From Paraburkholderia sp. FT54 (GTDB lineage Bacteria > Pseudomonadota > Gammaproteobacteria > Burkholderiales > Burkholderiaceae): a DNA stretch of 64,000 bases. The translations under genes and the position numbers were made by a program. The number at the start of each line of letters is the position of its first letter. Position 1 is the first letter of the stretch. A model generated the notes under the pieces. The model saw nothing but the letters and a program-made list of their open reading frames with translations. It was not told where the DNA came from and did not search any database. Of the stretch, positions 27,673-37,900 are shown in pieces. Location: assembly GCF_031585635.1 (NCBI RefSeq), contig NZ_CP134196.1, forward strand, positions 1,364,001 through 1,428,000, in the 5' to 3' direction.

Positions 27673-28656
27673 ATGAAAGTAGCTATCTACGGCGCAGGCG
27701 CGATCGGCGGCTGGATGGGGGTGAAGCTCGCGCAGGCCGGCCACGGCGTGAGCGTGGTGGCGCGCGGCGCGACGCTGAACGCGCTGCGCGAGCACGGCTT
27801 GCGTCTGATCGAAGGCGGCGTCACGCATGCCGTGAAAGTGAACGCGAGCGACAAGCCCGCGGACCTCGGCGTGCAGGATCTCGTCGTGGTTGCGGTGAAG
27901 GGACCGGCGATGGCGTCGGTGGCCGCGCAGATCGCGCCGCTGCTCGGCGCGCAAACCATCGTGCTGACCGCGATGAACGGCGTGCCCTGGTGGTTCTGCG
28001 ACGGGCTCGGCGCGGACTTCGCAGGCAAGCGCCTGAAGTCGATCGATCCCGACGGCGCGATTGCCGCCGCGATTCCGAGCGCGCGGACCGTGGGCTGTGT
28101 GGTGCACGCCAGTTGCCTCGTCGAGGCGCCGGGCGTCATCCGGCATCATCAGGGTAATGGCCTGATTATCGGCGAGGCGTCGGGGCAGGCGAGCGAGCGC
28201 GTCGCGGCGCTCACGGGCACGCTCGCGGCGGCCGGCTTCAATGCGTCGGCGTCGGCGCAGATCCAGCGCGACGTCTGGTACAAGCTGTGGGGCAACATGA
28301 CGATGAATCCGATCAGCGCCATCACTGGCGCGACCACCGACCGGATCCTCAGCGACGAGCTGGCGCGCAACTTCGTGACGAGCATCATGCTGGAAGCGAA
28401 GGAAATCGGCGCGCGTTTTGGCATTCCGATCGATCAGGCGCCGGCGGATCGTCACGAAGTCACGCTCAAACTCGGCGCGATGAAAACCTCGATGCTGCAG
28501 GACGTGCAGGCGGGTAAAGCGGTCGAACTCGACGCGCTGGTGGCCGCGGTGCGTGAACTCGGACAACTGACAGGCGTCGCCACGCCGTACACGGATGCGT
28601 TGCTCGGGCTCGCGCGCCTGCATGCCAGCACGCTGGGTCTGTATCCGAGGCAATGA
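27673..28656 (+). CDS. 2-dehydropantoate 2-reductase (PanE/ApbA) family
   Basis: A 327-residue NADP-dependent reductase. The N-terminal dinucleotide motif is VAIYGAGAIGGWMG, and the C-terminal helical domain has the catalytic lysine in RDVWYKLWGNMTMNPISAI. PanE reduces ketopantoate to pantoate in coenzyme A synthesis, but many paralogues act on other 2-oxo acids. The pairing with a class II aldolase and an aromatic aminotransferase suggests a catabolic oxo-acid route rather than pantothenate synthesis; this is inference. The start at 27673 overlaps no other gene, and a strong terminator follows the stop. Confidence 0.88.
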   Translation: MKVAIYGAGAIGGWMGVKLAQAGHGVSVVARGATLNALREHGLRLIEGGVTHAVKVNASDKPADLGVQDLVVVAVKGPAMASVAAQIAPLLGAQTIVLTAMNGVPWWFCDGLGADFAGKRLKSIDPDGAIAAAIPSARTVGCVVHASCLVEAPGVIRHHQGNGLIIGEASGQASERVAALTGTLAAAGFNASASAQIQRDVWYKLWGNMTMNPISAITGATTDRILSDELARNFVTSIMLEAKEIGARFGIPIDQAPADRHEVTLKLGAMKTSMLQDVQAGKAVELDALVAAVRELGQLTGVATPYTDALLGLARLHASTLGLYPRQ

Positions 28657-28670
28657 CGCGCGCTTCAGAG

Positions 28671-28708
28671 AAAAGCCGCCGCGCCTCACATGACGCGGCG
28701 GCTTTTTT
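28671..28708. terminator. Bidirectional intrinsic terminator
   Basis: A perfect GCCGCCGCG/CGCGGCGGC stem with a 10-base loop, preceded by AAAA and followed by TTTTTT. It separates the convergent panE-like and DUF2783 genes. Confidence 0.88.
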
Positions 28709-28713
28709 GCGCC

Positions 28714-28905
28714 TTATGCCGTTACCGCAGTCGAAGCCGGCAGCCTCGCCGCTTCGATCAACGACAACGCTCGCTGCGGGTCGTCGAGTTCGGTCAGGCA
28801 TAGCATCGCGAGGCGGGCCAGATACAACGGCGCGTGGGCTTCGCCTTCGTTCGTGAGGGTCTTGCAGAGCGTCGTGTAGACGAGGTCGAGATCGCTATCG
28901 GTCAT
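28714..28905 (-). CDS. DUF2783-like small protein
   Basis: A 63-residue acidic helical protein (MTDSDLDLVYTTLCKTLTNE) without signal or membrane segment. An AAGGAG ribosome binding site precedes the ATG. It follows the flavoprotein monooxygenase gene by 18 bases on the same strand, which is the known setting of DUF2783 proteins in Burkholderia. Its role is unknown; a small accessory or stabilising subunit of the monooxygenase is a reasonable guess. Confidence 0.78.
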   Translation of the reverse strand: MTDSDLDLVYTTLCKTLTNEGEAHAPLYLARLAMLCLTELDDPQRALSLIEAARLPASTAVTA

Positions 28906-28923
28906 GATGTGGGTCTCCTTGCA

Positions 28924-30696
28924 TTAGATCGTCAGCGCCGCGTGGATGGCGCGCTGCGTGGCCGCTGCGCTGCCGTCGCGCCAGCGGGCGAGTACATGGC
29001 CGTCGGGCCGGATCAGATAGACGGTGCCGGGCGTGGCGTCGAGCATGTCGTGCAGGCGGCCGGTGTGATCGACCACGTTTGAGCGCATGGCGTTTTGCCT
29101 GTCGCCCATGACCAGCGTGACGGCTTTGAACGGGATACGTTGCTCGGCCAGGGTGCTTTGCAACTGCTGCCACTCGTCGTCGCGCGTCGGGTCCGCGTTC
29201 GTATTCGTGTTCGTGTTCGTTCCGAAGCGCAGCGCGGTGAAGCAAGGCCCGAGCAGATCCGTCAAATGAATATCGACGGCCACGCCGTCCTCCATGCGTG
29301 TGAGCCGGCATTCCGGCAGCACCGTGCCTGACGCCGGGCCGTGCCTGAAAGCACCGGCCGGGTCGGCTGCGGCGTGGTTGAGCGGCGACTGCGCGTAGGC
29401 AATCGCATGCGTCTGCCGCGGATTGATCAGCGGACGCACGGCCGCGTGATGCTCGGCGAGGCCGAGCACGGCCTGGCGCATCAGGTCGAAGGCGAACGAG
29501 GGAGGTGCCATGAATTCCGTGCTCTTCATGCCGTAGCTCAGGTTCTCGCGCGCCGCGAATACGCGCTCGTCGCTGTAACTGTCGAGCAGCCGCGGCGATG
29601 CCACGCCGTTCACCACGCAGCCCAGTTTCCAGCCGAGGTTGTCCGCGTCGTCGATACCCGAATTGGCGCCGCGCACGCCGAAAATCGGCACGAGATGCGC
29701 GGCGTCGCCCGCGAACAGCACGGGGCCGTGCCGGTAGCGTTCCAGCGTCAACGCGTTGGCCTTGTAGACGGTGATCCAGATCGGCGACCATGCGCCGGTC
29801 TCGCCCATCGAATCGAGCACGCTCTGCACGCGCGGCATGACGTTCTCGGGCTGCACGGCGGCTTCCGGGTCTTCGTCGTCGCGAAGCTGGTAGTCGATGC
29901 GCCAGACGTTGTCGGGCTGTTTGTGCACCAGCACCGTCGAGCCCGGATTGGACGGCGGATCGAAATAGGCGAGGCGTTCGGTGGCGCGCGCGCTGTCCAG
30001 TTCGATGTCCACGATCACGTAGCGGCCTTCGTAGGTGGTGCCGGTGAGCTTGAGACCGAGCGCTTCGCGAATCGTGCTGCGGCCGCCGTCGCAGGCGACC
30101 ACCCAGTCCGCGTGCATCTGCCATGCGGTGTCGCCGGTGCGCAGCGCGAGCATCGCGCCGGCCGTGCTGTCGGCGCTGTCTGCGTACTCGCGGCCCGGTT
30201 CCGCCGGTTTCTGTTCGATGCCGGTCACGCGCGTCTGCCAGCGGATCTCGATCAGATCGGCATGCCGTTCCACCTCGTCGAGCAGCAACTGTTCGATCTG
30301 GTATTGCGCGATGTTGATCATCGGCGGCAGCGATTGCTCGTCGTCCTGATGCATGGCGAAGCGGAACACTTCGGTGTCGCGGTAGAAGCTGCGGCCGCCC
30401 GTCCACGGCAAGCCTTTTTGCAGGAAGCCTTGCACGACGCCCAGACGCTTGAATATCTCCAGACTGCGCCGCGAGATGCAGATCGCGCGGCTGCCGGTGC
30501 ACACGCCGTCGTCGGCTTCGATCAGCACCGAGCGCACGCCCTGGCGAGCCAGCGCGAGCGCCAGCGTCATGCCGACCGGGCCGCCGCCGACGATCGCCAC
30601 GGGCCGCCTGAGCGGGTCGCGCCCGTCGACGAGCGGCGGCACCACGCCTTCATAGTGACGAGGCGAAAACGGATAGGGTTTGAAGGGGCGGCTCAT
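28924..30696 (-). CDS. FAD-dependent aromatic monooxygenase, MhpA-like
   Basis: A 590-residue flavoprotein of the phenol/3-(3-hydroxyphenyl)propionate hydroxylase class. The FAD motif VAIVGGGPVGMTLALALARQ lies at residues 33-52, the DG motif in VVACDGGRSTIREALG, and the GD motif in VLFAGDAAHLVPIFGVRG near 330. After about 400 comes the thioredoxin-like C-terminal domain of the group. Such enzymes hydroxylate aromatic rings using NAD(P)H and O2. Start 30696 follows AGGAGA. A run of four TTCGTx hexamers codes a Thr-Asn repeat near residue 495, an unusual insert. With DUF2783 it forms a two-gene operon; no ring-cleavage gene is adjacent, so the substrate is unknown. Confidence 0.88.
   Translation of the reverse strand: MSRPFKPYPFSPRHYEGVVPPLVDGRDPLRRPVAIVGGGPVGMTLALALARQGVRSVLIEADDGVCTGSRAICISRRSLEIFKRLGVVQGFLQKGLPWTGGRSFYRDTEVFRFAMHQDDEQSLPPMINIAQYQIEQLLLDEVERHADLIEIRWQTRVTGIEQKPAEPGREYADSADSTAGAMLALRTGDTAWQMHADWVVACDGGRSTIREALGLKLTGTTYEGRYVIVDIELDSARATERLAYFDPPSNPGSTVLVHKQPDNVWRIDYQLRDDEDPEAAVQPENVMPRVQSVLDSMGETGAWSPIWITVYKANALTLERYRHGPVLFAGDAAHLVPIFGVRGANSGIDDADNLGWKLGCVVNGVASPRLLDSYSDERVFAARENLSYGMKSTEFMAPPSFAFDLMRQAVLGLAEHHAAVRPLINPRQTHAIAYAQSPLNHAAADPAGAFRHGPASGTVLPECRLTRMEDGVAVDIHLTDLLGPCFTALRFGTNTNTNTNADPTRDDEWQQLQSTLAEQRIPFKAVTLVMGDRQNAMRSNVVDHTGRLHDMLDATPGTVYLIRPDGHVLARWRDGSAAATQRAIHAALTI
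29198..29221. repeat. TTCGTx hexamer repeat inside the MhpA-like gene
   Basis: Four hexamers (TTCGTA, TTCGTG, TTCGTG, TTCGTT) code, on the minus strand, alternating Asn and Thr. Loss or gain of a unit would keep the frame. Confidence 0.75.
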
Positions 30697-30852
30697 GCAT
30701 GTCTCCTGGATCTTCGATGCCGGGGATTGCCCGCCGGGGCTGGTTGGCTCTCACAGGCGGTGCGAATCGATAACGAAGTATGAAGGAGGGTGCGCGCACG
30801 GCTGTCCTCATTTTGGGTACGCAGGCGCTTGGCAAACGCCATGCCGATGCAC

Positions 30853-30883
30853 GGACCGGCCCGCCGCTCACACGGGCCGGTCC
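30853..30883 (-). terminator. Strong hairpin downstream of the second LysR gene
   Basis: An 11-bp perfect stem (GGACCGGCCCG/CGGGCCGGTCC) with a nine-base loop, 27 bases after the LysR stop. No U-run follows, so it may be a terminator or an mRNA 3' stabiliser. Confidence 0.5.
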
Positions 30884-30909
30884 TCCTGCGGAGCGCCTTG
30901 TCGCGCGGA

Positions 30910-31845
30910 CTACTTGCTTGCGGATGCCATGGAGGTCATACGGTCCGCGTTGGCGCGAAACCACTCGACAGAAAAATCGACGAATGAACGGGTTTTCGCG
31001 GAAATGTGGCGCCGGTCCGCGTACACCAGCGCCAACTCCTTGTCGGCATTCGTGATGCGGAAGTCCGTCAGGACCTGCATGAGGGTGCCATTGCGCAAAT
31101 CGGTCAGCACATGATTTTCAGGCAGGACCGCGATGCCCGTGCCCGCAAGCGCGGCTTGCCGCAGCATCGAGGCATTGTTCACGACCAGTGCGGCGTCGAG
31201 CGACACGCGTTTCTCGCGGAGATCCCGGGAAACGAAGATCCAGTCACCGTCATGCGCGGCGGCAATGAGGGCAAGAAAGGCGTGCGAGGTCAAATCGGCC
31301 GGCCGCGACGGGACCCCTCTGACCGACAGATAGCTGGGAGACGCGACGGCAATAGGGCGCACGCTCAGCAACGAGCGTTTGATCAACGTGGTGCCGCTGA
31401 TCTGCGTGGGCAGCACGATCCCGACATCGAAGCCTTCTCTCACGAAATCGACATGCTGATGCAGCAGCGTGACCGAGAGCCTGACATTCTGATATGCCTG
31501 CAGGTATTCCTGTAGCAGCGGTGTCAGGCTGGACAGTGAGAACGATGCGCCGGCAGCGATTCTCAACGTGCCGGACGGTTCGGTCGTGCCGCGTATCGCC
31601 ACCGTTTCGATCTCCTCGATTTCATCGAGCACGTTGCGGCAGCCTTTCGAGTAGATCTCTCCCTCTTCCGTCAAGGACAGACTACGCGTATTGCGATTGA
31701 CGAGTCTCGTGTTGAGATGAGCCTCGAGCTGCTCGAGGTAACGCGTAGCCATGGCATTCGAAATGCCGAGATTGGCCGCGGCCTGGCCGAATGACATCGT
31801 TTCCGCGATATTGATAAATACTCGCATTGCCTGAAGCTGATTCAT
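30910..31845 (-). CDS. LysR-type transcriptional regulator
   Basis: A 311-residue regulator of the CrgA/DsdC-like LysR branch: winged helix at residues 1-60 (QAMRVFINIAETMSFGQAAA, then NAMATRYLEQLEAHLNTRL) and an effector domain with LLQEYLQAYQNVRLSVTL. It is divergent from the porin at 32314 with a 468-base AT-rich gap, so porin or the RND operon behind it are likely targets; the flavoprotein operon downstream is on the same strand and less likely. A palindrome, GCAAA-N6-TTTGC, lies 18 bases before its start and suggests autoregulation. Confidence 0.9.
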   Translation of the reverse strand: MNQLQAMRVFINIAETMSFGQAAANLGISNAMATRYLEQLEAHLNTRLVNRNTRSLSLTEEGEIYSKGCRNVLDEIEEIETVAIRGTTEPSGTLRIAAGASFSLSSLTPLLQEYLQAYQNVRLSVTLLHQHVDFVREGFDVGIVLPTQISGTTLIKRSLLSVRPIAVASPSYLSVRGVPSRPADLTSHAFLALIAAAHDGDWIFVSRDLREKRVSLDAALVVNNASMLRQAALAGTGIAVLPENHVLTDLRNGTLMQVLTDFRITNADKELALVYADRRHISAKTRSFVDFSVEWFRANADRMTSMASASK

Positions 31846-32313
31846 GATATCACCAACAATAAAGCAAAATAATATTTGCGGGAAGAGCGGAATAATAATC
31901 TTTTCGATGAAGAGACAGTGGCATGTCTGTTATTGACTGACCTGAAAAATAGATTTGATGCAATTCAAGGTATCGGTATTCCTTTCTCAAAAAAAGATAG
32001 GTCTTTTTCCTGTTGGACTTGAACAACGGTCTGACCCCCAATGCCGGGGAGCATTAATCGTCGGGTATCTCGCGCATCCTCTGCCACGCTGGGCTGGCGC
32101 CCCGTTCACGAGGTTATCTCGAATAAAAATTAAATTACTTTTGCATTATTTAAGGCGATGTGTCCAGGGTCGGGCATCTAAGATTTCGATTGCACGCAGA
32201 GTCCGTCTTCAATATTGGTCTAAATGGAATTGAGGATAGGTGCATTTGTGGCTGCGGCAGATTCAATCTCATGTCCGCAGCCGAGTCTTAAGATTAAACG
32301 CCAAGGTGTTCAA
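31846..32313. other. AT-rich divergent regulatory region (LysR/porin)
   Basis: A 468-base gap with no supported gene and clearly lower GC than its neighbours (runs such as AATAAAAATTAAATTA). It holds the promoters of the LysR gene and the porin. The palindrome GCAAA-N6-TTTGC at 31864-31879 is the best operator candidate. The AT-richness may also attract H-NS-like proteins. Confidence 0.5.
31864..31879. promoter_or_regulatory. Candidate operator palindrome
   Basis: GCAAA-ATAATA-TTTGC, a perfect 5-bp inverted repeat 18 bases before the LysR start codon, within the size range of LysR-type half-sites. Confidence 0.4.
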
Positions 32314-33450
32314 ATGAAAAAAATCATTACTGCGACCGCCGTATCCGCCACTTTTGCGTGCGCGGCGCACGCCCAAAGCAGCGTCACGCTATACGGCATT
32401 GTCGACGCCGGTTTGACGTACGTGAGCAATGAGGTCAGCAAGGATTCCACCGTGACGTCCGACGGGCGTGTCACGAATGGCAAAGCCATGGTCGGCATGA
32501 CCGGCGGCAACGTGCAGGCAAGCCGCTGGGGGCTGCGCGGCGTCGAGGATCTGGGTGGCGGGCTGAAGACGGTCTTCAACCTGGAGAGTGGGTTCAACGT
32601 CGCCAACGGCAGCCAGGCAGTGTCCAATACGCTGTTCAACCGTCAGGCGTATGTCGGTCTGTCCAACCAGTACGGTACGGTTTCGTTCGGCCGCCAGTAC
32701 GACTCCGTGGTCGACTACCTCGCGCCGCTGACGGCGGCTGGCAGCTGGGGCGGCACGTATTTCGCGCATCGCGGCGACAACGACAATGCCAACTCTTCGA
32801 TCAGCGTCAACAACTCGGTCAAGTTCCAGAGCGCGAACTTCGACGGCTTCTCGATGAGCGGGCTGTATGGCTTCTCGAACAACGCGGGTTTTGCCGATAA
32901 CCGTGCCTACAGCGTCGGCGCGGGATACCGCAACGGTGGCCTGCAGTTGGGTGCGGCCTATCTTCAGTACCAGGGCATCGACCTGAATCAGAAAAACGGC
33001 GCGATCACCGGCGGCACGTTCGCGACGTCCGCTGTCAGCGGCGTTCAGAATCAGCGCACCTGGGGTCTCGGTGGAAGCTACGCGTTCGGTCCGGTCATTC
33101 TCGGTGCCGTATATACGCAGAGCCGCTTTCAGGACAAGTTTTCGGATATCTCGGTTCGCTACAACAACTACGAGCTCAATGCCCACTACAACCTGACGCC
33201 GGAACTGGGCCTGGGCGCGGCCTACACCTACACGCAGGCCCTGCGCGCGGCGCCGGGCACCTCCGACACGAACACCGGCGCGGCACACTGGAATCAGCTC
33301 GGCCTGCAGGCTGACTATTCGTTGTCCAAACGCACCGATCTCTACGCGGAAGCCGTTACGCAGCTTGGCGCGCACAACGGTCGCGGGCTGAACAGCGTGC
33401 AAATCAAGGAACCTCCGCGCCGTCCACGGCAAGCAATCAGTTTCTCGTGA
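32314..33450 (+). CDS. Gram-negative general porin, C-terminus frameshifted
   Basis: A 16-strand trimeric porin of the Burkholderia type: signal peptide MKKIITATAVSATFACAAHA, mature start QSSVTLYGIVDAGLTYV, and the RWGLRGVEDLGGG motif. The ATG at 32314 has AAGGTG upstream. In the present frame it ends with ...KEPPRRPRQAISFS at 33450, which is not porin-like. One base shift at about 33402 restores the expected tail ending in TTGIRHRF at 33476, the C-terminal phenylalanine strand needed for assembly. As written, the protein would lose that signal. Either a real recent mutation or a sequencing error. A second, intact porin is at 59194. Confidence 0.85.
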   Translation: MKKIITATAVSATFACAAHAQSSVTLYGIVDAGLTYVSNEVSKDSTVTSDGRVTNGKAMVGMTGGNVQASRWGLRGVEDLGGGLKTVFNLESGFNVANGSQAVSNTLFNRQAYVGLSNQYGTVSFGRQYDSVVDYLAPLTAAGSWGGTYFAHRGDNDNANSSISVNNSVKFQSANFDGFSMSGLYGFSNNAGFADNRAYSVGAGYRNGGLQLGAAYLQYQGIDLNQKNGAITGGTFATSAVSGVQNQRTWGLGGSYAFGPVILGAVYTQSRFQDKFSDISVRYNNYELNAHYNLTPELGLGAAYTYTQALRAAPGTSDTNTGAAHWNQLGLQADYSLSKRTDLYAEAVTQLGAHNGRGLNSVQIKEPPRRPRQAISFS

Positions 33451-33657
33451 CGACGGGTATCCGTCACCGGTTCTGATCTCACCGCTGTTCCCACTTTGCC
33501 GGGCCGCTGCGACCGACCATCCTTTGGGGGCGTGAGCGGTCTTCAGCCAGCGCAATTCATGGATGGATAACGGACGACCGCGCTTGTGGCGCGGTCGAGT
33601 CCAATTGATTGCCTTGCGTGGACGCCCGGCTGTTGAACCATTTTTCTCGGAACGTTC

Positions 33658-34911
33658 ATGCCTGTTTCGCTGTTGGGATGCCTGATTCGCTCGTCGAACG
33701 CACCGAAGCGCCTGCTTGATAGGGTACGGAGACGGCCGGCGCTGGCGTTAGCCCTGCTCGCATTACTGGCCGCTTGCGGCAAGCCAGCCGCTCCTGAAGC
33801 CTCCCAGCCAGTCGACGTCACGGTCACGACTGTGGCGCCGCGCGATACCCCGGTAGATTTCGAGTTTGTTGCCCAGACTCAAAGCTCGCGTGCCGTGGAA
33901 ATTCGCGCACGGGTCGACGGCTTTCTGGATAAGCGGACGTACACGGAAGGCCAGATGGTTCGTCAGGGCCAGACGCTCTTTCTGATGGATCCCAAGCCAT
34001 TCGAGGCAGCGTTGCAATCGGCTCGAGGCGCACTCGCCCAGCAGCAGGCGCGGCTGGAAGTGGCGAAAGCCAACCTCGCGCGCGTCATGCCTCTCGCGGC
34101 ACAGAACGCATTGAGCAAGAAGGATCTCGACGACGCGACCGGGGGCGAGCGCGAGGCGCAAGCCGCCGTGATCGCCGCAAAAGGGCAGGTCCAGGCGGCG
34201 CAACTGAATCTCGGCTACACCACGATCAAATCGCCGCTTGCCGGCTTGTCGAGTTATGCGAGACAGCAGGAAGGCAGTTATGTCACGCCCGCCCAGTCCG
34301 GCTTGTTGACGTACGTCTACCAGATGGATCCCATGTGGGTCGAGTTCAGCATCTCGGAGAACGAGATGCTGCGATACCGTGACCAGATTTCAAAAGGCCA
34401 GTTGCGTTTTCCCGCCGGCAACCAGTTCGAAATCTCGCTGCTACTGGCCGACGGTTCGACGTTTCCCGCGCGCGGGCATATCGATTTTGCCAATCCCGTA
34501 TTCAGCGCGGAAACCGGCACGTTTCTCGTGCGAGCGGTATTCGCCAATGAAAAAGGCACGTTGCGTCCGGGGCAGTTCGTGCGCGCGCGAGTGTCGGGCG
34601 CCGTGCGGCCGAATGCCGTTCTGCTGCCCCAGCGTGCCGTGCAGCAGGGCGCGAAAAGCCATTTCGTGTGGACGGTCGACAAGGATGACAAGCCTCGTCA
34701 ACGCTTCGTGGAGGTTGGCGAATGGCAAGGCGACGACAGCCTCATCAACGACGGCTTGCGCGCCGGAGAAAGAGTCGTTGTGGATGGCGCGGTGCGACTA
34801 TCGCCCGATGCGACGATCAGGATAACGGGGAATGGTGCCTCCGCGGAGCGTACCGCGAAAGTCATGCCGCCCGTTGCGCAACAAGATCCCGAAGACAATT
34901 CTGCGCACTAG
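33658..34911 (+). CDS. RND efflux periplasmic adaptor, lipoprotein
   Basis: A 417-residue membrane-fusion protein of the AcrA/MexA family. A lipobox (LLALLAAC, lipidated Cys about residue 40) anchors it to the inner membrane. The lipoyl/hairpin region covers residues 70-200 (VEIRARVDGFLDKRTYTEGQ, KKDLDDA) and the beta-barrel about 210-320 (PMWVEFSISENEMLRYRDQ). It links the RND pump to the outer-membrane factor. First gene of a three-gene operon; the pump starts 12 bases after its stop. No dedicated TetR gene is adjacent. Confidence 0.93.
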   Translation: MPVSLLGCLIRSSNAPKRLLDRVRRRPALALALLALLAACGKPAAPEASQPVDVTVTTVAPRDTPVDFEFVAQTQSSRAVEIRARVDGFLDKRTYTEGQMVRQGQTLFLMDPKPFEAALQSARGALAQQQARLEVAKANLARVMPLAAQNALSKKDLDDATGGEREAQAAVIAAKGQVQAAQLNLGYTTIKSPLAGLSSYARQQEGSYVTPAQSGLLTYVYQMDPMWVEFSISENEMLRYRDQISKGQLRFPAGNQFEISLLLADGSTFPARGHIDFANPVFSAETGTFLVRAVFANEKGTLRPGQFVRARVSGAVRPNAVLLPQRAVQQGAKSHFVWTVDKDDKPRQRFVEVGEWQGDDSLINDGLRAGERVVVDGAVRLSPDATIRITGNGASAERTAKVMPPVAQQDPEDNSAH

Positions 34912-34923
34912 GCGGCAAACCGG

Positions 34924-37900
34924 ATGAAGCTCTCCCATTTCTGTATCGACAGGCCGATTTTCGCGTCCGTCATCTCCATTGTCATTGCGCTGGGCGGCCT
35001 GTTGGCCATGTTCGCGCTGCCGGTTGCGCAGTACCCGGAGATTACGCCGCCGCAGATCACTATCACTGCCAGCTACCCCGGCGCGAGCGCCGATGTGGTG
35101 GCGAACAACGTTGCAGCGCCCATCGAGCAGCAGGTCAACGGCGCGGACAACATGATCTACATGACTTCGTCGAGTTCGTCGACGGGCAGTTTGACGATCA
35201 ACGTGTTCTTCCGTAATGGCACCAATCCTGATCTGGCCCAGGTCGACGTGCAGAACCGCGTCAACCTCGCCTTGCCGCAGCTGCCGCAGTCTGTGCAGTC
35301 GCAGGGGGTGCAGGTGCAGAAAAAGTCTTCCGCGTTCATGATGGTGATCGCGGTGTACTCAGCGGATAACCGTGTCGATTCGACCTACGTCGCGAACTAC
35401 GCGAACGTGTACGTGCTCGATGCGCTCAAGCGCATTCCGGGCGCGAATCAGGCCAGCATCTTCGGCACGCCGGACTACGCCATGCGCATCTGGCTGCGCC
35501 CGGACCGCATGGCGCAGCTCGGCATTACGGCGACCGACGTGCAGAACGCTGTAGCCAACCAGAATCAGCAGTTCGCGGTCGGCCGTCTCGGCCAGGCGCC
35601 GACCGGCGCGCCGGTTGAGCAGTCGTTCGCCGTGACGACGAGTGGGCGTCTTTCCAGTCCCGCCGAATTCGGCGACATCATCATTCGCGCGTCGAGCAAC
35701 GGTGCGGCGATCGTGCGGTTGAAAGACGTGGGACGCGCCGAGCTCGGGCAGAAAGACTATTCGATACGCAGCAGATTCCAGGGCAAGCCCGCTACGGTAA
35801 TCGCCGTTTACCAGCAGCCCGGCGCCAACGCGCTGGATGTGTCGAAGCAGGTGCGTGCCACGCTGGCGGACATGAAACGATCGTTTCCTGAGGGCGTCGA
35901 TTACAGCATCGCAATGGATACCACCGACTTCACGCGTGCTTCCATTGCGGATGTGGTGAAGACTTTTTTCGAAGCCGTCGTGCTGGTGGTGATTGTCGTA
36001 TTCGTCTTCCTGCAGAACTTTCGCGCGACGCTGATTCCGGTGCTGGCGGTTCCGGTCTCCATCCTGGGGACGTTCATGGGCATGGCCGCGCTGGGCTTCT
36101 CGATCAACATGCTGACAATGTTCGGCATGGTGCTGGCAATCGGCATCGTGGTGGATGATGCGATCGTCGTGATCGAGAACGTCGAGCGCAACATGCGCGA
36201 GTTCAACCTCTCGCCGAATGCGGCGGCCAAGCGGGCAATGGATGAAGTGTCGGGCCCGGTTGTCACGATCGTGCTGGTCATGTGCGCCGTGTTCGTGCCG
36301 GTGGCGTTTCTGGGCGGCATTACAGGACAGATGTACAAGCAGTTTGCAATCACCATTGCGATTTCAGTGATCCTATCCGGCATCGTGGCCCTGACATTGT
36401 CGCCGGCGCTGGCGGCAGTATTGCTGAAACCGCGATCGCATGAAAAGAATCGCTTCTTCAGGTGGTTCGACAACGCGTTCGCTCGTGTCACGGCGGGTTA
36501 CAGCCGCGCCGTGGCGTTCGCGATCAGACGGTTTGTCGTCGCGCTATGGGTGTTCGCCGGTATGGTTGTGCTCGCGGTCACGATGATGCGGTCCATTCCG
36601 CACGCCTTCCTGCCGCCTGAAGACCAGGGCTACCTGCTCGGCGCGGTCATCATGCCCGATGCGGCGAGTCTCGACCGCACGGGGCGCGTATCGTCGCGCG
36701 TCACCGACTACTTTGCCAAGCAGGCGGCGGTAAGCAGCGTCACGGTGGTTGACGGATACAGCCTGCTCGACAATCAGACCATGAACAACGCTTCAACGTT
36801 CTTTGTCGGGCTGAAGGGATTCGACGAACGTTATTCATGGGCGAACATTCGCACGCAGAATGCGCATGCGTTGTTGCTCGGCGCTTATCAGGCCTTGTCA
36901 CGCATCGAGGAAAGCATCGTCGTGCCGGTCAACCCGCCGTCGATTCCGGGGCTCGGCACAACGGGCGGCACCGAGATGTGGATTCAGAGCAAAGGTGATG
37001 CGACCACGGCGCAACTCGCCCATGTCGTACACGATTTCGTCGCCAGGGCGAAGGCGCGTCCTGAACTGGCGGGCGTCACGTCGACCTTCAACGCGTTTTC
37101 GCAGCAGTTGCGCGTCGATGTCGATCGCGACCGGGCCGCCACGCTCGGCGTGCCGATCGACGAGATCTACAGCACGATGCAGACGATGTTCGGTTCGCTG
37201 TACGTGTCGCAGTTCAACCAGTCGAGCCGTCTGTGGCAGGTGATCCTTCAGGCGGAACCGTCATACCGGTTAAAGCCCACGGATCTCGACCAGGTCTTCG
37301 TGCGTAGCGCCACCGGCACCATGGTGCCGCTCAAATCGGTCGTGACGTACCGGTATGTGGCAGGCCCATCGCTGATGACGCGCTTCAATGATTTCCCGGC
37401 CGTGATGGTGACCGCCAATGCGGCACCGGGCCATAGCTCGGGCGAGGTGATTGGCGTGCTGGAGGAACTGGCGCGAACGATGCCCGCGGGATATGGCGTG
37501 GGGTGGAGCGGCGAAGCATATGAAGCGCGCCAGTCAGGCGGCACGTCCGGCCTCGTCTTCGTGTTCGGTCTGGTGATGGTGTTCCTGATTCTCGCTGCGC
37601 AATACGAACGCTGGAGCCTGCCGGTCGGGGTGCTGATGGCGGTGCCGTTCGCCCTGTTCGGCGCTTTGCTGGCCATTCTGTCAAGAGGCCTGAACAACGA
37701 CGTCTATTTCCAGATCGGCCTCACGATGCTGGTCGCACTCGCAGCCAAGAATGCGATCCTCATTTTCGAGTTTGCGGTGCTCAATCGCGCACAAGGCGCA
37801 TCGGCGTTCGATGCTGCAATGACCGCCGCCCGGGACCGTTTGCGGCCCATCGTCATGACGTCGTTCGCCTTTATTCTCGGCTGCGTTCCGCTTGCCATCG

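Noticed and set aside
29341..30783. A 480-codon plus-strand frame
   Set aside because: It is the shadow of the MhpA-like flavoprotein gene.
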